Source of the DNA: Actinomycetes bacterium
Lineage (GTDB): Bacteria > Actinomycetota > Actinomycetes > Actinomycetales > Dermatophilaceae
NCBI GenBank assembly: GCA_029552065.1
Contig: JAKPEG010000079.1
Coordinates: 1-62,243 of the forward strand
Direction: 5' to 3'
Length of the DNA: 62,243 nt
Part shown: positions 51,510 through 59,708 of the stretch, one piece after another
Layout: every line of letters starts with the position of its first letter
Numbering within the stretch: the first letter of the stretch is position 1
Program-made: the position numbers and the translations under genes
The notes under the pieces: generated by a model
Databases searched by the model: none
Told to the model about the DNA's origin: nothing
Seen by the model: the letters and a program-made list of their open reading frames with translations, nothing else

Positions 51510-52223
51510 CTAGGCCCGGGGGCCGGATTCCCGGAGCATCGCGATGCTCGAGTCCTCCTCGTCGGCGTCGTGGTCGACGGCCGCCTCCGAGTGGTACTCG
51601 CCGGTGACGAGGTAGACGACCCGCCGGGCGACCGAGACCGCGTGGTCGGCGAAGCGCTCGTAGTAGCGCCCCAGGAGGGTGAGGTCGACAACCGTCTCCA
51701 CCGGCAGTTCGGTCGTGCGCAGGATGGTGAACAGCCGTCGGTGCAGTTGGTCCATCGCGTCGTCGTCGTGTTCGAGCGCAAGCGCGGCGTCCAGATCGCG
51801 GGCGGCGATGACCGATCCCGCCTTGGCGACGACGAGCTGGGCGACCTGGCCCATCTCGAGGATGTGCGCACGCAACGCCGGCGGGACCGCCGAGGCCGGG
51901 AAGCGAAGCCGGGCGACCTTGGCCACATGCCGGGCGAGGTCGCCCATCCGCTCGAGGTCGGCACTCATCCGCAGCGCCGTGACCACGGTGCGCAGGTCAG
52001 TGGCCACTGGTTGCTGCCGGGCCAACACGTCGACCGAGAGCTCGTCGAGGTGCTCGCGTGCATAGTCGAGGTTTCGGTCACCGGCGATGACGTCCTCGGC
52101 CAGATGCAGGTCCGCGTCGAGCAGCGCGGTCGTGGCCCGCGCCATCGCGGACCCCGCCAGTCGGGTCATGTCGACCAGTTGAGCGGAGATGCTGTCGAGT
52201 TCGGCGTGGAACGCTTCGCGCAT
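51510..52223 (-). CDS. phoU: Phosphate-signalling complex protein PhoU
   Basis: A 237-residue all-helical protein with two PhoU repeats. REAFHAELDSISAQLVDMTRLAGSAMARATTALLDADL opens the first; LRMSADLERMGDLARHVAKVARLR and LLGRYYERFADHAVSVARRVVYLVTGEY are the E-R-(M/F)-x-D metal-binding signatures. PhoU links PstSCAB activity to the SenX3 kinase, switching the response off when phosphate is plentiful. It diverges from senX3, with a PHO-box-like element between. Confidence 0.95.
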   Translation of the reverse strand: MREAFHAELDSISAQLVDMTRLAGSAMARATTALLDADLHLAEDVIAGDRNLDYAREHLDELSVDVLARQQPVATDLRTVVTALRMSADLERMGDLARHVAKVARLRFPASAVPPALRAHILEMGQVAQLVVAKAGSVIAARDLDAALALEHDDDAMDQLHRRLFTILRTTELPVETVVDLTLLGRYYERFADHAVSVARRVVYLVTGEYHSEAAVDHDADEEDSSIAMLRESGPRA

Positions 52224-52363
52224 GTGAGTCCTCGGTCGTCGGTGCTCGGGCAAACCCCCGACGTATGCCGTGTGGCCACGGCTGTCATGGGCGGAGCAGG
52301 AAGAGGGATGGGGAGGAGGAGTTGTGCGGGCGGAGTAGGGCGGAGCGATGGTCGCAGCGGTCA

Positions 52364-52391
52364 GTGAACAGCTCGCCGATTCGAGGTGAAT
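52364..52391. promoter_or_regulatory. PHO-box-like repeat between phoU and senX3
   Basis: GTGAAC at 52364 and GTGAAT at 52386 are 22 nt apart (two 11-nt turns), the same hexamers as at the pstS site. It probably binds RegX3 for autoregulation. Confidence 0.5.
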
Positions 52392-52443
52392 TCCTGCTAC
52401 GGAAGCGCTGGCCGGTCGTCACCTTCCTCGGAACACGTAGCCT

Positions 52444-53679
52444 ATGGCCGTGGACCTCCTCTGGGCCGGAGCGATCGGTGTCGGCGTGGGCTTCGCCGTG
52501 GCCTGGCTCGTACTGCGGCTCTCGCGCGGCCGGGGCGTCGGCGAGGAGGCCACCCAAGTCGTGGCCACGGAGAGCCCGGCACTGCCCCGGGAGGTTGTCG
52601 ACCTGCTCGCCGTGCTGGGTTCCAGCGGAATCGTCCTGGATGCCCGGCAAGCAGTCGTCGCGTGCTCGCCCACCGCGATTTCCCACGGCCTCGTCCGCGG
52701 GGCCGTCGTCACGCACCGGCCGTTGCTCGCGCTCGCGCGCCGGGCCATGGCCGAGGGAGGCGTCGTCGAGGAGCAGCTGGGCCTGCCCAGAGGGGCGTCG
52801 AGCGAGGCGCGGCGGGTGGTGAAGGCGACGGCGTCACGATTGGGCGACCATCACCTCCTGCTCATCGTCGAGGACAGGTCGCACGCCTACCTCGTCGAGG
52901 AGGTCCGCCGCGACTTCCTCGCCAACGTGAGCCACGAACTCAAGACCCCGGTCGGGGGGCTCATGCTCCTCGCCGAGGCGGTCCGCGATGCCCGCGACGA
53001 CCCCGAGGCCGTGGCGCGGTTCGCCAAACGGATCCGCAAGGAGACCCGCAGGCTCAACCAGCTCGTCACCGACATCGTCCAGCTGTCCCGCCTGCAATCG
53101 GAGGACCGGCTCTCGGACCCGCACGAGGTGGACCTCACCGAGGTGGTCGCCCGAGCCGCCGACGACGTGCGGGTGACCGCCGAGGAGCGCGACATCTCGA
53201 TCCTCCTCAAGTGCGACAAAGGTGCCTGGGTGTGGGGTGACAAGGAGCTGCTCGTCACCGCCGTGCGCAACCTCGTCGTCAACGCGGTGGCCTATTCGGC
53301 CTCGGGCACCAGGGTGGCGATCCGATCGCTCGTCACACCCGACGGCAGCCGCGAGATCATCGTCACCGATCAGGGGTCGGGGATCCCGGAGTCGGAGCTC
53401 GGCCGCATCTTCGAGCGCTTCTACCGGATCGACGCGGCGCGCAGCCGGGCGACGGGCGGGACGGGCCTGGGGTTGTCGATCGTCAAGCACGTGTGCGCCA
53501 ACCACGGCGGTGACGTGTCGGTATGGAGCGAATTGGGTCGCGGCTCGACCTTCACCATCCGACTGCCCGCGCCGTCCTACGGCCCGGACGAGGGCGAGCA
53601 GCCCCCTGTCCCGGTCACCGTGGGGGTGCACGCCCCCCACGTCGAAGTCACCACCACGAGAGAGGCACGGTCGGCATGA
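52444..53679 (+). CDS. senX3: Sensor histidine kinase SenX3
   Basis: A 411-residue kinase. It has an N-terminal transmembrane helix (AGAIGVGVGFAVAWLVLRL), a PAS-like region to about 155, HisKA with the phospho-His in RRDFLANVSHELKTPVGGL (His about 166), then an ATPase domain with N-box NLVVNAVAYS, G1 DQGSGIP and G2 GGTGLGLSI. It senses phosphate through PhoU and PstSCAB and phosphorylates RegX3. It overlaps regX3 by four bases (ATGA). Short periplasmic part, as in mycobacterial SenX3. Confidence 0.95.
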   Translation: MAVDLLWAGAIGVGVGFAVAWLVLRLSRGRGVGEEATQVVATESPALPREVVDLLAVLGSSGIVLDARQAVVACSPTAISHGLVRGAVVTHRPLLALARRAMAEGGVVEEQLGLPRGASSEARRVVKATASRLGDHHLLLIVEDRSHAYLVEEVRRDFLANVSHELKTPVGGLMLLAEAVRDARDDPEAVARFAKRIRKETRRLNQLVTDIVQLSRLQSEDRLSDPHEVDLTEVVARAADDVRVTAEERDISILLKCDKGAWVWGDKELLVTAVRNLVVNAVAYSASGTRVAIRSLVTPDGSREIIVTDQGSGIPESELGRIFERFYRIDAARSRATGGTGLGLSIVKHVCANHGGDVSVWSELGRGSTFTIRLPAPSYGPDEGEQPPVPVTVGVHAPHVEVTTTREARSA

Positions 53680-54356
53680 GCCGGATACTCATCGTCGAGG
53701 ACGAGGAGTCGTTCTCCGACCCGCTGTCTTACCTGCTGCGGAAGGAGGGCTTCGAGACCTCGGTCGCGGCCACCGGTCCCGAGGCGCTCGAGGACTTCGA
53801 CGCCCACGGCGCCGACCTTGTGCTGCTCGACCTCATGCTGCCAGGCCTGTCCGGCGTCGAGGTGTGCCGTGCGCTGCGCGCGAAGTCCGGCGTGCCCATC
53901 ATCATGCTCACCGCGAAGGACGGCGAGATCGACAAGGTCGTCGGCCTAGAGATGGGTGCCGACGACTACGTGACCAAGCCCTATTCCTCGCGCGAGTTGC
54001 TCGCCCGCGTGCGTGCCGTGCTCCGACGCGGTCTGGAGCCTGAGGAGATCGCGCCGGTCGCGCTCGAGGCCGGCCCGGTGCGGATGGACGTCGAGCGGCA
54101 TGTCGTCACCGTGGCGGGTCGGGTGACCTCGTTGCCGCTCAAGGAATTCGAGCTGCTCGAGCTGCTCCTGCGCAACACTGGTCGCGTCCTCACCCGGGGC
54201 CAGATCATCGACCGGGTCTGGGGCAGCGACTATGTGGGGGACACCAAGACTCTCGACGTCCACGTGAAGCGACTTCGGGCCAAGATCGAACCCGACCCCG
54301 GCAACCCCCTGTACATCCTCACCGTCCGGGGCCTGGGCTACAAGTTCGAGAGCTGA
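53676..54356 (+). CDS. regX3: Phosphate response regulator RegX3
   Basis: A 226-residue OmpR-type regulator. The receiver domain has the acidic pair in VEDEE, phospho-acceptor Asp52 (LLDLMLPG), Thr in LTAKD and Lys in VTKPYSS. The winged helix spans about 130-225 (LPLKEFELLELLLRNTGRVLTRGQIIDRVWGSDYVGDTKTLDVHVKRLRAKIEPDP). It activates pst and related genes under phosphate limitation. The ATG overlaps the senX3 stop. A 14-bp hairpin follows. Confidence 0.96.
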   Translation: MSRILIVEDEESFSDPLSYLLRKEGFETSVAATGPEALEDFDAHGADLVLLDLMLPGLSGVEVCRALRAKSGVPIIMLTAKDGEIDKVVGLEMGADDYVTKPYSSRELLARVRAVLRRGLEPEEIAPVALEAGPVRMDVERHVVTVAGRVTSLPLKEFELLELLLRNTGRVLTRGQIIDRVWGSDYVGDTKTLDVHVKRLRAKIEPDPGNPLYILTVRGLGYKFES

Positions 54357-54386
54357 CCGGCGGACTCGGGCAGACCGCGACGAACC

Positions 54387-54419
54387 CGTATGCCGCGTGC
54401 GCACGGCACGCGGCATACG
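54387..54419. terminator. Perfect 14-bp hairpin after regX3
   Basis: CGTATGCCGCGTGC (54387-54400) pairs with GCACGCGGCATACG (54406-54419) around GCACG. It lies between the convergent regX3 and LpqE-like genes and contains the CGGCATAC pair. Confidence 0.75.
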
Positions 54420-54450
54420 CACAGGTGCCTGGTGGCGAACCGACCAGCCG

Positions 54451-54900
54451 TCAGGGCTTGAGGGTGGCGAGTGCGCCCGTGGGGAGCAGGACCGGCACGG
54501 TGACCTTCTGGTCGGCCCCTTCGGAGGTGCGCAGGAAGAGGTCGGCGGTCGACCCAGGTGGGGCCGCCACGGAGTCGAAGGTGATCGTCGTGATCGTCTT
54601 GAGCTCGCGCCCGCCGACGTCCATCGAACCGGCCGTCACCCCGGGCTGTGCACCGAAGGACACCGAAACGCTGGAGTCGCCCTGGTTGACCACCGCGCCC
54701 ATGAGCACGCCCTTACCGTTGGCGGCCGAGGAGACGATGGCGAGGTTGCGGGCGACGACGACGCCCAGCTTGGCCGACACGCCTTCGGTCGGGTTGTAGG
54801 GCATGTCCGTCTGGACCGGCGACAAGTAGGAGCAGGCCGACAGGGCAGCGGTCGACGCCAGAGCGCCGGCGGCGGCGAGGGCGCGGTGCAGTCGCTTCAC
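54451..54900 (-). CDS. LpqE-like lipoprotein
   Basis: About 149 residues from the GTG at 54900. The lipoprotein signal RLHRALAAAGALASTAALSAC has the lipobox Cys at about 23. The mature part is a small beta-rich domain (VSAKLGVVVARNLAIVSSAANGKGVLMGAVVNQGDSSVSVSFGAQ...TITFDSVAAPPGSTADLFLR), resembling a PCu(A)C/telokin-like fold. Its position next to carD, diverging from it, matches lpqE (Rv3584) and carD (Rv3583c). Function unknown; no Met/His copper motif is evident. Confidence 0.75.
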   Translation of the reverse strand: MKRLHRALAAAGALASTAALSACSYLSPVQTDMPYNPTEGVSAKLGVVVARNLAIVSSAANGKGVLMGAVVNQGDSSVSVSFGAQPGVTAGSMDVGGRELKTITTITFDSVAAPPGSTADLFLRTSEGADQKVTVPVLLPTGALATLKP

Positions 54901-55132
54901 GGGGCACAGCGTAGCGGGCGCCCTCCCGGTCGCGGCAGGCGACCCCGCGTGGCGCCGGACACGCGGGTGTCCGAGGTGGGCTCCCATGTGACGTTCGGGG
55001 TCCGCGCAGCACGCCGGGTCCGGCGTTGTCAAGGGGCATCTCGGCGCCAGCCCGGACGCGCCCGGACCGCCATTCGGCCCCTGACCTGCGCAAACGTTGA
55101 TTCTCCGGGTGCGGCTGTCGGTGGATGCGTGG

Positions 55133-55138
55133 TATTCT
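55133..55138 (+). promoter_or_regulatory. -10 element of the carD promoter
   Basis: TATTCT preceded by TGG (extended -10 feel), about 28 bp before the carD ATG; AAAGGGG lies between. No consensus -35 is visible at 16-18 nt. Confidence 0.45.
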
Positions 55139-55165
55139 TGAGGTCGCGAAAGGGGATAACACCAC

Positions 55166-55648
55166 ATGGTCTTCAAGGTCGGCGACACGGTCGCGTACCC
55201 GCACCACGGTGCGGCACTGATCGAGGAAATCAACACCCGCACGATCAAGGGAGAGGACAGGGTCTATCTCAAGCTACGCGTAGCGCAGGGAGACCTCACC
55301 ATCCACGTGCCCGCCGACAGCTGTGAGGACATCGGGGTGCGCGACGTCGTGGGCCAGGAGGGACTCGACCGGGTCTTCCAGGTGCTGCGCGCCGCCTACA
55401 CCGAGGAGCCGACCAACTGGTCGCGCCGCTACAAGGCCAACCTCGAGAAGCTCGCCTCCGGCGACGTCATCAAGGTCGCCGAGGTGGTCCGCGACCTGTG
55501 GCGCCGCGACAAGGACCGCGGCCTGTCCGCCGGCGAGAAGCGCATGCTCGCCAAGGCCCGCCAGATCCTCGTCTCCGAGCTCGCACTCGCCGAGAAGACC
55601 AACGAGGAGAAGGCCGAGTCGATCCTCGACGAGGTCCTCGCGTCCTGA
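55166..55648 (+). CDS. carD: RNA-polymerase-binding transcription factor CarD
   Basis: A 160-residue global regulator that binds RNA polymerase beta and stabilises open complexes at rRNA and other promoters. N-terminal RNAP-interaction domain: [50 protein letters not shown]-terminal helical domain: [58 protein letters not shown], with the conserved DNA-contacting Trp in DLWRRD. Length is standard. ispD follows closely. Confidence 0.97.
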   Translation: MVFKVGDTVAYPHHGAALIEEINTRTIKGEDRVYLKLRVAQGDLTIHVPADSCEDIGVRDVVGQEGLDRVFQVLRAAYTEEPTNWSRRYKANLEKLASGDVIKVAEVVRDLWRRDKDRGLSAGEKRMLAKARQILVSELALAEKTNEEKAESILDEVLAS

Positions 55649-55663
55649 CCGGACGTCTTGGCG

Positions 55664-56380
55664 ATGTCGCCCAGCGCCCGGCAGGGCCGTCGTGATCCGT
55701 TCGGGGTCGTCGTCGTCGCGGCTGGCTCCGGTCGTCGGCTCGGTGCCGAGGTGCCCAAGGCCTTCGTCACCCTTGCCGGTGGTCCGCTGCTCGAGTATGC
55801 CGTCCGCTCCGCTCTCGCGGCCGGGCCGGTCGCGGTCGTGGTCGCCGCCCCGCCGTCCCATGTGGACGAGGCCATCGAGGTAGTCGAGCCGCTGAGCCGG
55901 GAGCACGGCATACCCGTGCAGGTCGTTCCCGGGGGTGTCGAGCGGGGCGACAGCGTCCTGGCCGGAATGCGCTGGCTGCCGGCCGAGTGCGAGGTGGTCC
56001 TCGTCCACGACGCAGCGCGGGCCCTCGCGCCGCCCGTGCTCTTCCGGATGGTCGCGGCAGCCGTGGCACTGGACCGGCCGGCCGTCGTGCCGAGCCTGCC
56101 GGTCGTCGACACGATCAAACGGGTCGACGGCAACCTCGTCGTCGCGACCCTCGACCGCGAGTCGCTGCGGATCGTGCAGACCCCCCAGGGCTTCCGCCGC
56201 GACGTCTTGCTCGCCGCCCACGCCACGCACGGCAGCCTCGCCACCGACGACGCCGGCCTGGTCGAGCGGCTCGGCGTGCCCGTGCGGGTCGTCGACGGGC
56301 ATCCCGCGGCCTTCAAGATCACCACCCCCGAGGACCTGCTGCGGGCCGAGCGACTCGTCGCCGACGCGGCCCGGGACTGA
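55664..56380 (+). CDS. ispD: 2-C-methyl-D-erythritol 4-phosphate cytidylyltransferase
   Basis: A 238-residue MEP-pathway enzyme that joins CTP to methylerythritol phosphate. Nucleotide-binding VVVAAGSGRRLGAEVPKAF (Arg and Lys essential) at about 14-32, GGVERGDSVLAGM, VHDAARALAPP, then TPQGFRRDVL and TDDAGLVERLG. I use the ATG at 55664; a TTG at 55658 would add two residues. It follows carD by 15 bp; ispF is further downstream, separated by an SDR gene. Confidence 0.95.
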   Translation: MSPSARQGRRDPFGVVVVAAGSGRRLGAEVPKAFVTLAGGPLLEYAVRSALAAGPVAVVVAAPPSHVDEAIEVVEPLSREHGIPVQVVPGGVERGDSVLAGMRWLPAECEVVLVHDAARALAPPVLFRMVAAAVALDRPAVVPSLPVVDTIKRVDGNLVVATLDRESLRIVQTPQGFRRDVLLAAHATHGSLATDDAGLVERLGVPVRVVDGHPAAFKITTPEDLLRAERLVADAARD

Positions 56381-56393
56381 GAGGATCGGTCCC

Positions 56394-57182
56394 ATGAGTC
56401 CCGTCGCCGTCGTCACCGGCGGCGGCACCGGCATCGGTGCCGCCACCGCCCACCGCCTCGCCGCCGACGGTTTCGACGTCGTCCTCGCCGGGCGGCGCGC
56501 CGAGCCTCTGGAATCGACCGCGACGGCGATCGTCGCGGCATACCCGCAGGTGAGCGCACGTGCGGTCGTCATGGACGTCACCGACGCCGACAGTGTGGCC
56601 TCGGCGGCTCGGGCCGTCGGCGCCTGCGACGTGCTGGTCAACAACGCCGGCGGGGCGATCGGCTCGGAGCCGGTCGAGGCCGGCAGGCCCGAGGAATGGC
56701 GGGCGATGTACGAGTCCAATGTCATCGGGGTCCTGCACGTCACCCAAGCCCTGCTGCCGGCACTGCGCCGCTCGCCGACCGGCGGCACCGTCGTCGTCGT
56801 CTCCTCGGTCGCGGGGATCGGGGTCTACGAGGGGGGAGCGGGCTACACCGCCGCCAAGCACGGGGCCACCGCGGTCACCGAGACCCTGCGCCTCGAGCTG
56901 GCCGGCGAGCCGATCCGGGTGGTCGAGATCGACCCCGGGATGGTGTGGACCGAGGGCTTCTCGCTCACCAGATTCCACGGCGACCGGGCCAAGGCCGACG
57001 CGGTGTATGCCGGTGTCGACCGGCCGCTCGTCGCCGCCGATGTCGCCGAGTGCATCGCCTTCTGCGTCCGGCTGCCCCAGCACGTCAACGTCGACCGGCT
57101 CGTCGTGAAGCCGGTCGCCCAGGCGGCATTGCACAAGGTGATCCGCCGGCCGATCGACTGGGACCACTCCGCAGCGAGGTGA
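56394..57182 (+). CDS. Short-chain dehydrogenase/reductase
   Basis: A 262-residue classical SDR. NAD(P)-binding TGGGTGIG (about 8-15), NNAGG near 84-88, catalytic Ser in VSSVAG and Tyr-Lys in YTAAKHG, then PGMVWTEGF. The Arg in AGRRAEP after strand 2 favours NADP(H). The substrate is unknown. It sits between ispD and ispF, which are usually adjacent in actinobacteria. Confidence 0.9.
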   Translation: MSPVAVVTGGGTGIGAATAHRLAADGFDVVLAGRRAEPLESTATAIVAAYPQVSARAVVMDVTDADSVASAARAVGACDVLVNNAGGAIGSEPVEAGRPEEWRAMYESNVIGVLHVTQALLPALRRSPTGGTVVVVSSVAGIGVYEGGAGYTAAKHGATAVTETLRLELAGEPIRVVEIDPGMVWTEGFSLTRFHGDRAKADAVYAGVDRPLVAADVAECIAFCVRLPQHVNVDRLVVKPVAQAALHKVIRRPIDWDHSAAR

Positions 57183-57271
57183 GCGAGGCCGGCCGCCGGC
57201 GAGGAGGTCGAGGACCTGGCCGGTGGCACGACCTGGTGGTGACTCACGATCACCATCACGCTCACGTGGCG

Positions 57272-57361
57272 CTACTGCCCGAACAGCGGCTGCACCGAGG
57301 CGATCAGGACTACCGCAGCGGTGCCGGTGGTCGCCGACTGAACGATCGCGACCAGGAGCAT
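57272..57361 (-). CDS. Possible very small hydrophobic peptide (29 aa) or remnant
   Basis: ATG at 57361, sequence [20 protein letters not shown] then ASVQPLFGQ and stop TAG. It is mostly one hydrophobic helix. No ribosome site stands out. It may be a tiny membrane peptide or the relic of a transporter. It lies in the 285-bp gap between the SDR and ispF genes, where I see nothing else certain. Confidence 0.2.
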   Translation of the reverse strand: MLLVAIVQSATTGTAAVVLIASVQPLFGQ

Positions 57362-57467
57362 CCGGCCGCCGACGTCCTCGTGGTGCAGCCGGCCTGAGCC
57401 TGCACCACTGGGCCGGCGGTGCGCGGTGTGCTGTGCCAGGGCGGCAGGCGCATGGCAGAGTCACCCC

Positions 57468-57974
57468 ATGACCAGCGCAGCCCTGCCTCGGGTGGGCGTC
57501 GGTGTCGACGTCCACCCCTTCGCCCCGCCGGGCTCGGGCCGCGAGCTGTGGGTCGCGGGGCTGCACTGGCCGGACGAGACCGGACTCATGGGTCACAGCG
57601 ACGCCGATGTCGCCTGTCACGCGGCTTGCGATGCGCTCTTCTCTGCGGCCGGCCTCGGCGACCTCGGGGCCCACTTCGGGGTGTCCGAGCCCGAATACGC
57701 GGGAGCCGCCGGACGGGTCCTGCTCGCCAAGGCCGCGCGCCTCGTGCGCGCGGCCGGCTTCGAGCTCGGCAACATCGCAGTCCAGATCATCGGCAACCGC
57801 CCGCGGATCGGCACCCGGCGCGAACTCGCCCAGAAGGTGATGTCGGCCGCCTGCGGCGCTCCCGTCTCGGTCTCCGGCACGACGACCGACGGGCTCGGGC
57901 TCACCGGTCGTGGTGAGGGCTGCGCGGCCATCGCGACCGCCCTCGTGTATGCCGTGTCCGCCGCCGAACGCTGA
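57468..57974 (+). CDS. ispF: 2-C-methyl-D-erythritol 2,4-cyclodiphosphate synthase
   Basis: A 168-residue MEP-pathway cyclase. Zn-binding DVHPF (Asp and His), [23 protein letters not shown] and the CDP-binding [17 protein letters not shown] are all present. It works two steps after IspD (ispE is not in this window). The ATG at 57468 gives the expected N-terminus. Confidence 0.96.
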   Translation: MTSAALPRVGVGVDVHPFAPPGSGRELWVAGLHWPDETGLMGHSDADVACHAACDALFSAAGLGDLGAHFGVSEPEYAGAAGRVLLAKAARLVRAAGFELGNIAVQIIGNRPRIGTRRELAQKVMSAACGAPVSVSGTTTDGLGLTGRGEGCAAIATALVYAVSAAER

Positions 57975-58140
57975 GGGAGCCGGGCCCCGCGCGGCCAGCA
58001 CGTCAACCGCGGCGCGAAGCCCAACGCGGCGACAGACGGAATGCCATTGCTCTGCGAGATGCCACCCTCGCGTGCGTGACGGGGTCGATCGGCCGGGAGC
58101 AACGGCATACCGTGTGCTCGGTGACCGGGGATCTGCTCCG

Positions 58141-59673
58141 CTACTCCTGGAAGCAGTCCGCCGGCATGAGCGCCGGACCGCCGGGCGGGAGGACCGGCGC
58201 GAAGCCCATCCGATCGAGCACCTGGGTCTGCACGTCGATCCCGGGGGCGACCTCGTCCAGCACGATGCCCTCGGCGGTGAGCCGGAAGACGGCGCGCTCG
58301 GTGACGAACAGGACCCGCTGGCCACGGGCCACCGCCTGCGGCCCGGAGAAGGTCACCTGGTCGACCTGCGCGACGACCTTGGGCACCGCGCCGGGTCGGT
58401 CGACCACCAGCCGTCCCTCGCCTGCCCGAACCCGTAGGCCCTTGGCCTCGAAGGTGCCGCAGAAGACGACAGTGCCGGCGTTGGCGGCGATGTCCATGAA
58501 GCCACCCGGCCCGACGGTCACCCCGCCGAGCATCGACACGTTGACGTTGCCCTGGGCGTCGAATTCCCCGAAGCCGAGGAAGGCGAGATCCAGCCCGCCG
58601 CCGGCGTAGAAGTCGAACTGCGAAGGCCCGTTGATGTATGCCGTGGCGTTGCGTCCGAAGCCGAACAGCGCCCCGGTGAGCAGATCACCGCCGTATACGC
58701 CATGCTCGATGGTCTGGTAGTAGCGGTCCGCGTCGCCGCGGTCCGCGACGATCCGGGCGACCAGGTCCGGCATACCGAAGCCGTAGTTGACGACCGCGTC
58801 CTCGCGCAGCTCGAGCGAGGCACGGCGGGCCACCGCGACCCGCTCGGTGAACGGCTCGGGCGGTCGAGGAGGCACCGGCCCGCGCAACTCGCCGGAGAGC
58901 GTGGGGTCGTAACCGATCTCATAGGTCATCGACTGCTCGGGGTCGACGACGACCGCGTCCACCCAGGCGCCGGGGATGTGCACATCGCGGGCCGGGATGG
59001 TCCCCCGGTCGACGGCGGTGCGCACCTGGACGATGACCTTCCCGGCGCTGTTGTGAGCGGCCAGGGCCAGGTCGAAGGCGTCGACGTTGGCGCACTCCTG
59101 GCGTAGCGAGATGTTGCCGTCGGCATCGGCATACGAGCCGCGCAGCAGCGCAACGTCGACGGGGAAGGGGCGGTAGCGCAGCACCTCGCGCCCGTCGATC
59201 TCCATGACGTCGGCGAGGGTCTCGCCGGCGCGGGCGTTCATCCGCCCGCCGCCGAACCGGGGATCGACGAAGGTGCCGAGGCCCACGTGGGTGAACAGGC
59301 CCGGCCGGCCGGCCCCGATCTCGCGGTATAGCTGGCCGATCACCCCGCCGGGCAGCACATAGGCCTCGATCTTTTCCTCGGCGGCCAGCTGCTGCATCCG
59401 CGGGGACCACACCCAGTGCCCGCCGATGACCGCGCGCACCATGCCCTCGTGGGCGAACCGGTTGAGCCCCCGCTCGGCCTTGTCGCCGATCCCCAGCGCG
59501 TGCACGAGCCGCAGCTCGCGCGGGTGCGCCGTGTCGAGGAAGCGCCGTTCGATGGCGGCGAACAGGCAGGAGGCCTCCATCAGCCCGCTGCCCCCGCCGA
59601 TGAGGCCGACGGTGGCGCCGTCGCCGACCATCGCGGCGGCGGCCTCGGCGGTGACGAACTTGTCGCGCGGCAT
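58141..59673 (-). CDS. Acyl-CoA:acetate/propionate CoA-transferase (YdiF-like)
   Basis: A 510-residue family I CoA-transferase with both subunits fused. The N-half has TAEAAAAMVGDGATVGLIGGGSGLMEAS and LYREIGAGRPGLFTHVGLGTFVDPR. The C-half has RRASLELREDAVVNYGFGMPDLVARIV and the likely catalytic Glu in YQTIEHGVYGG, followed by FDFYAGGGLDLAFLG. It moves CoA between short acyl groups. Upstream on the same strand is an acyl-CoA dehydrogenase gene (36-bp gap), so the pair likely degrades an acyl compound. Confidence 0.88.
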   Translation of the reverse strand: MPRDKFVTAEAAAAMVGDGATVGLIGGGSGLMEASCLFAAIERRFLDTAHPRELRLVHALGIGDKAERGLNRFAHEGMVRAVIGGHWVWSPRMQQLAAEEKIEAYVLPGGVIGQLYREIGAGRPGLFTHVGLGTFVDPRFGGGRMNARAGETLADVMEIDGREVLRYRPFPVDVALLRGSYADADGNISLRQECANVDAFDLALAAHNSAGKVIVQVRTAVDRGTIPARDVHIPGAWVDAVVVDPEQSMTYEIGYDPTLSGELRGPVPPRPPEPFTERVAVARRASLELREDAVVNYGFGMPDLVARIVADRGDADRYYQTIEHGVYGGDLLTGALFGFGRNATAYINGPSQFDFYAGGGLDLAFLGFGEFDAQGNVNVSMLGGVTVGPGGFMDIAANAGTVVFCGTFEAKGLRVRAGEGRLVVDRPGAVPKVVAQVDQVTFSGPQAVARGQRVLFVTERAVFRLTAEGIVLDEVAPGIDVQTQVLDRMGFAPVLPPGGPALMPADCFQE

Positions 59674-59708
59674 AGTCGCTCTCCTTCGGCTCGGTCCGGC
59701 GCGCGGAG

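Noticed and set aside
57183-57467. A further gene in the SDR-ispF gap
   Set aside because: Open frames here are short and compositionally like the non-coding strand; only the 29-residue hydrophobic frame was kept, at low confidence.
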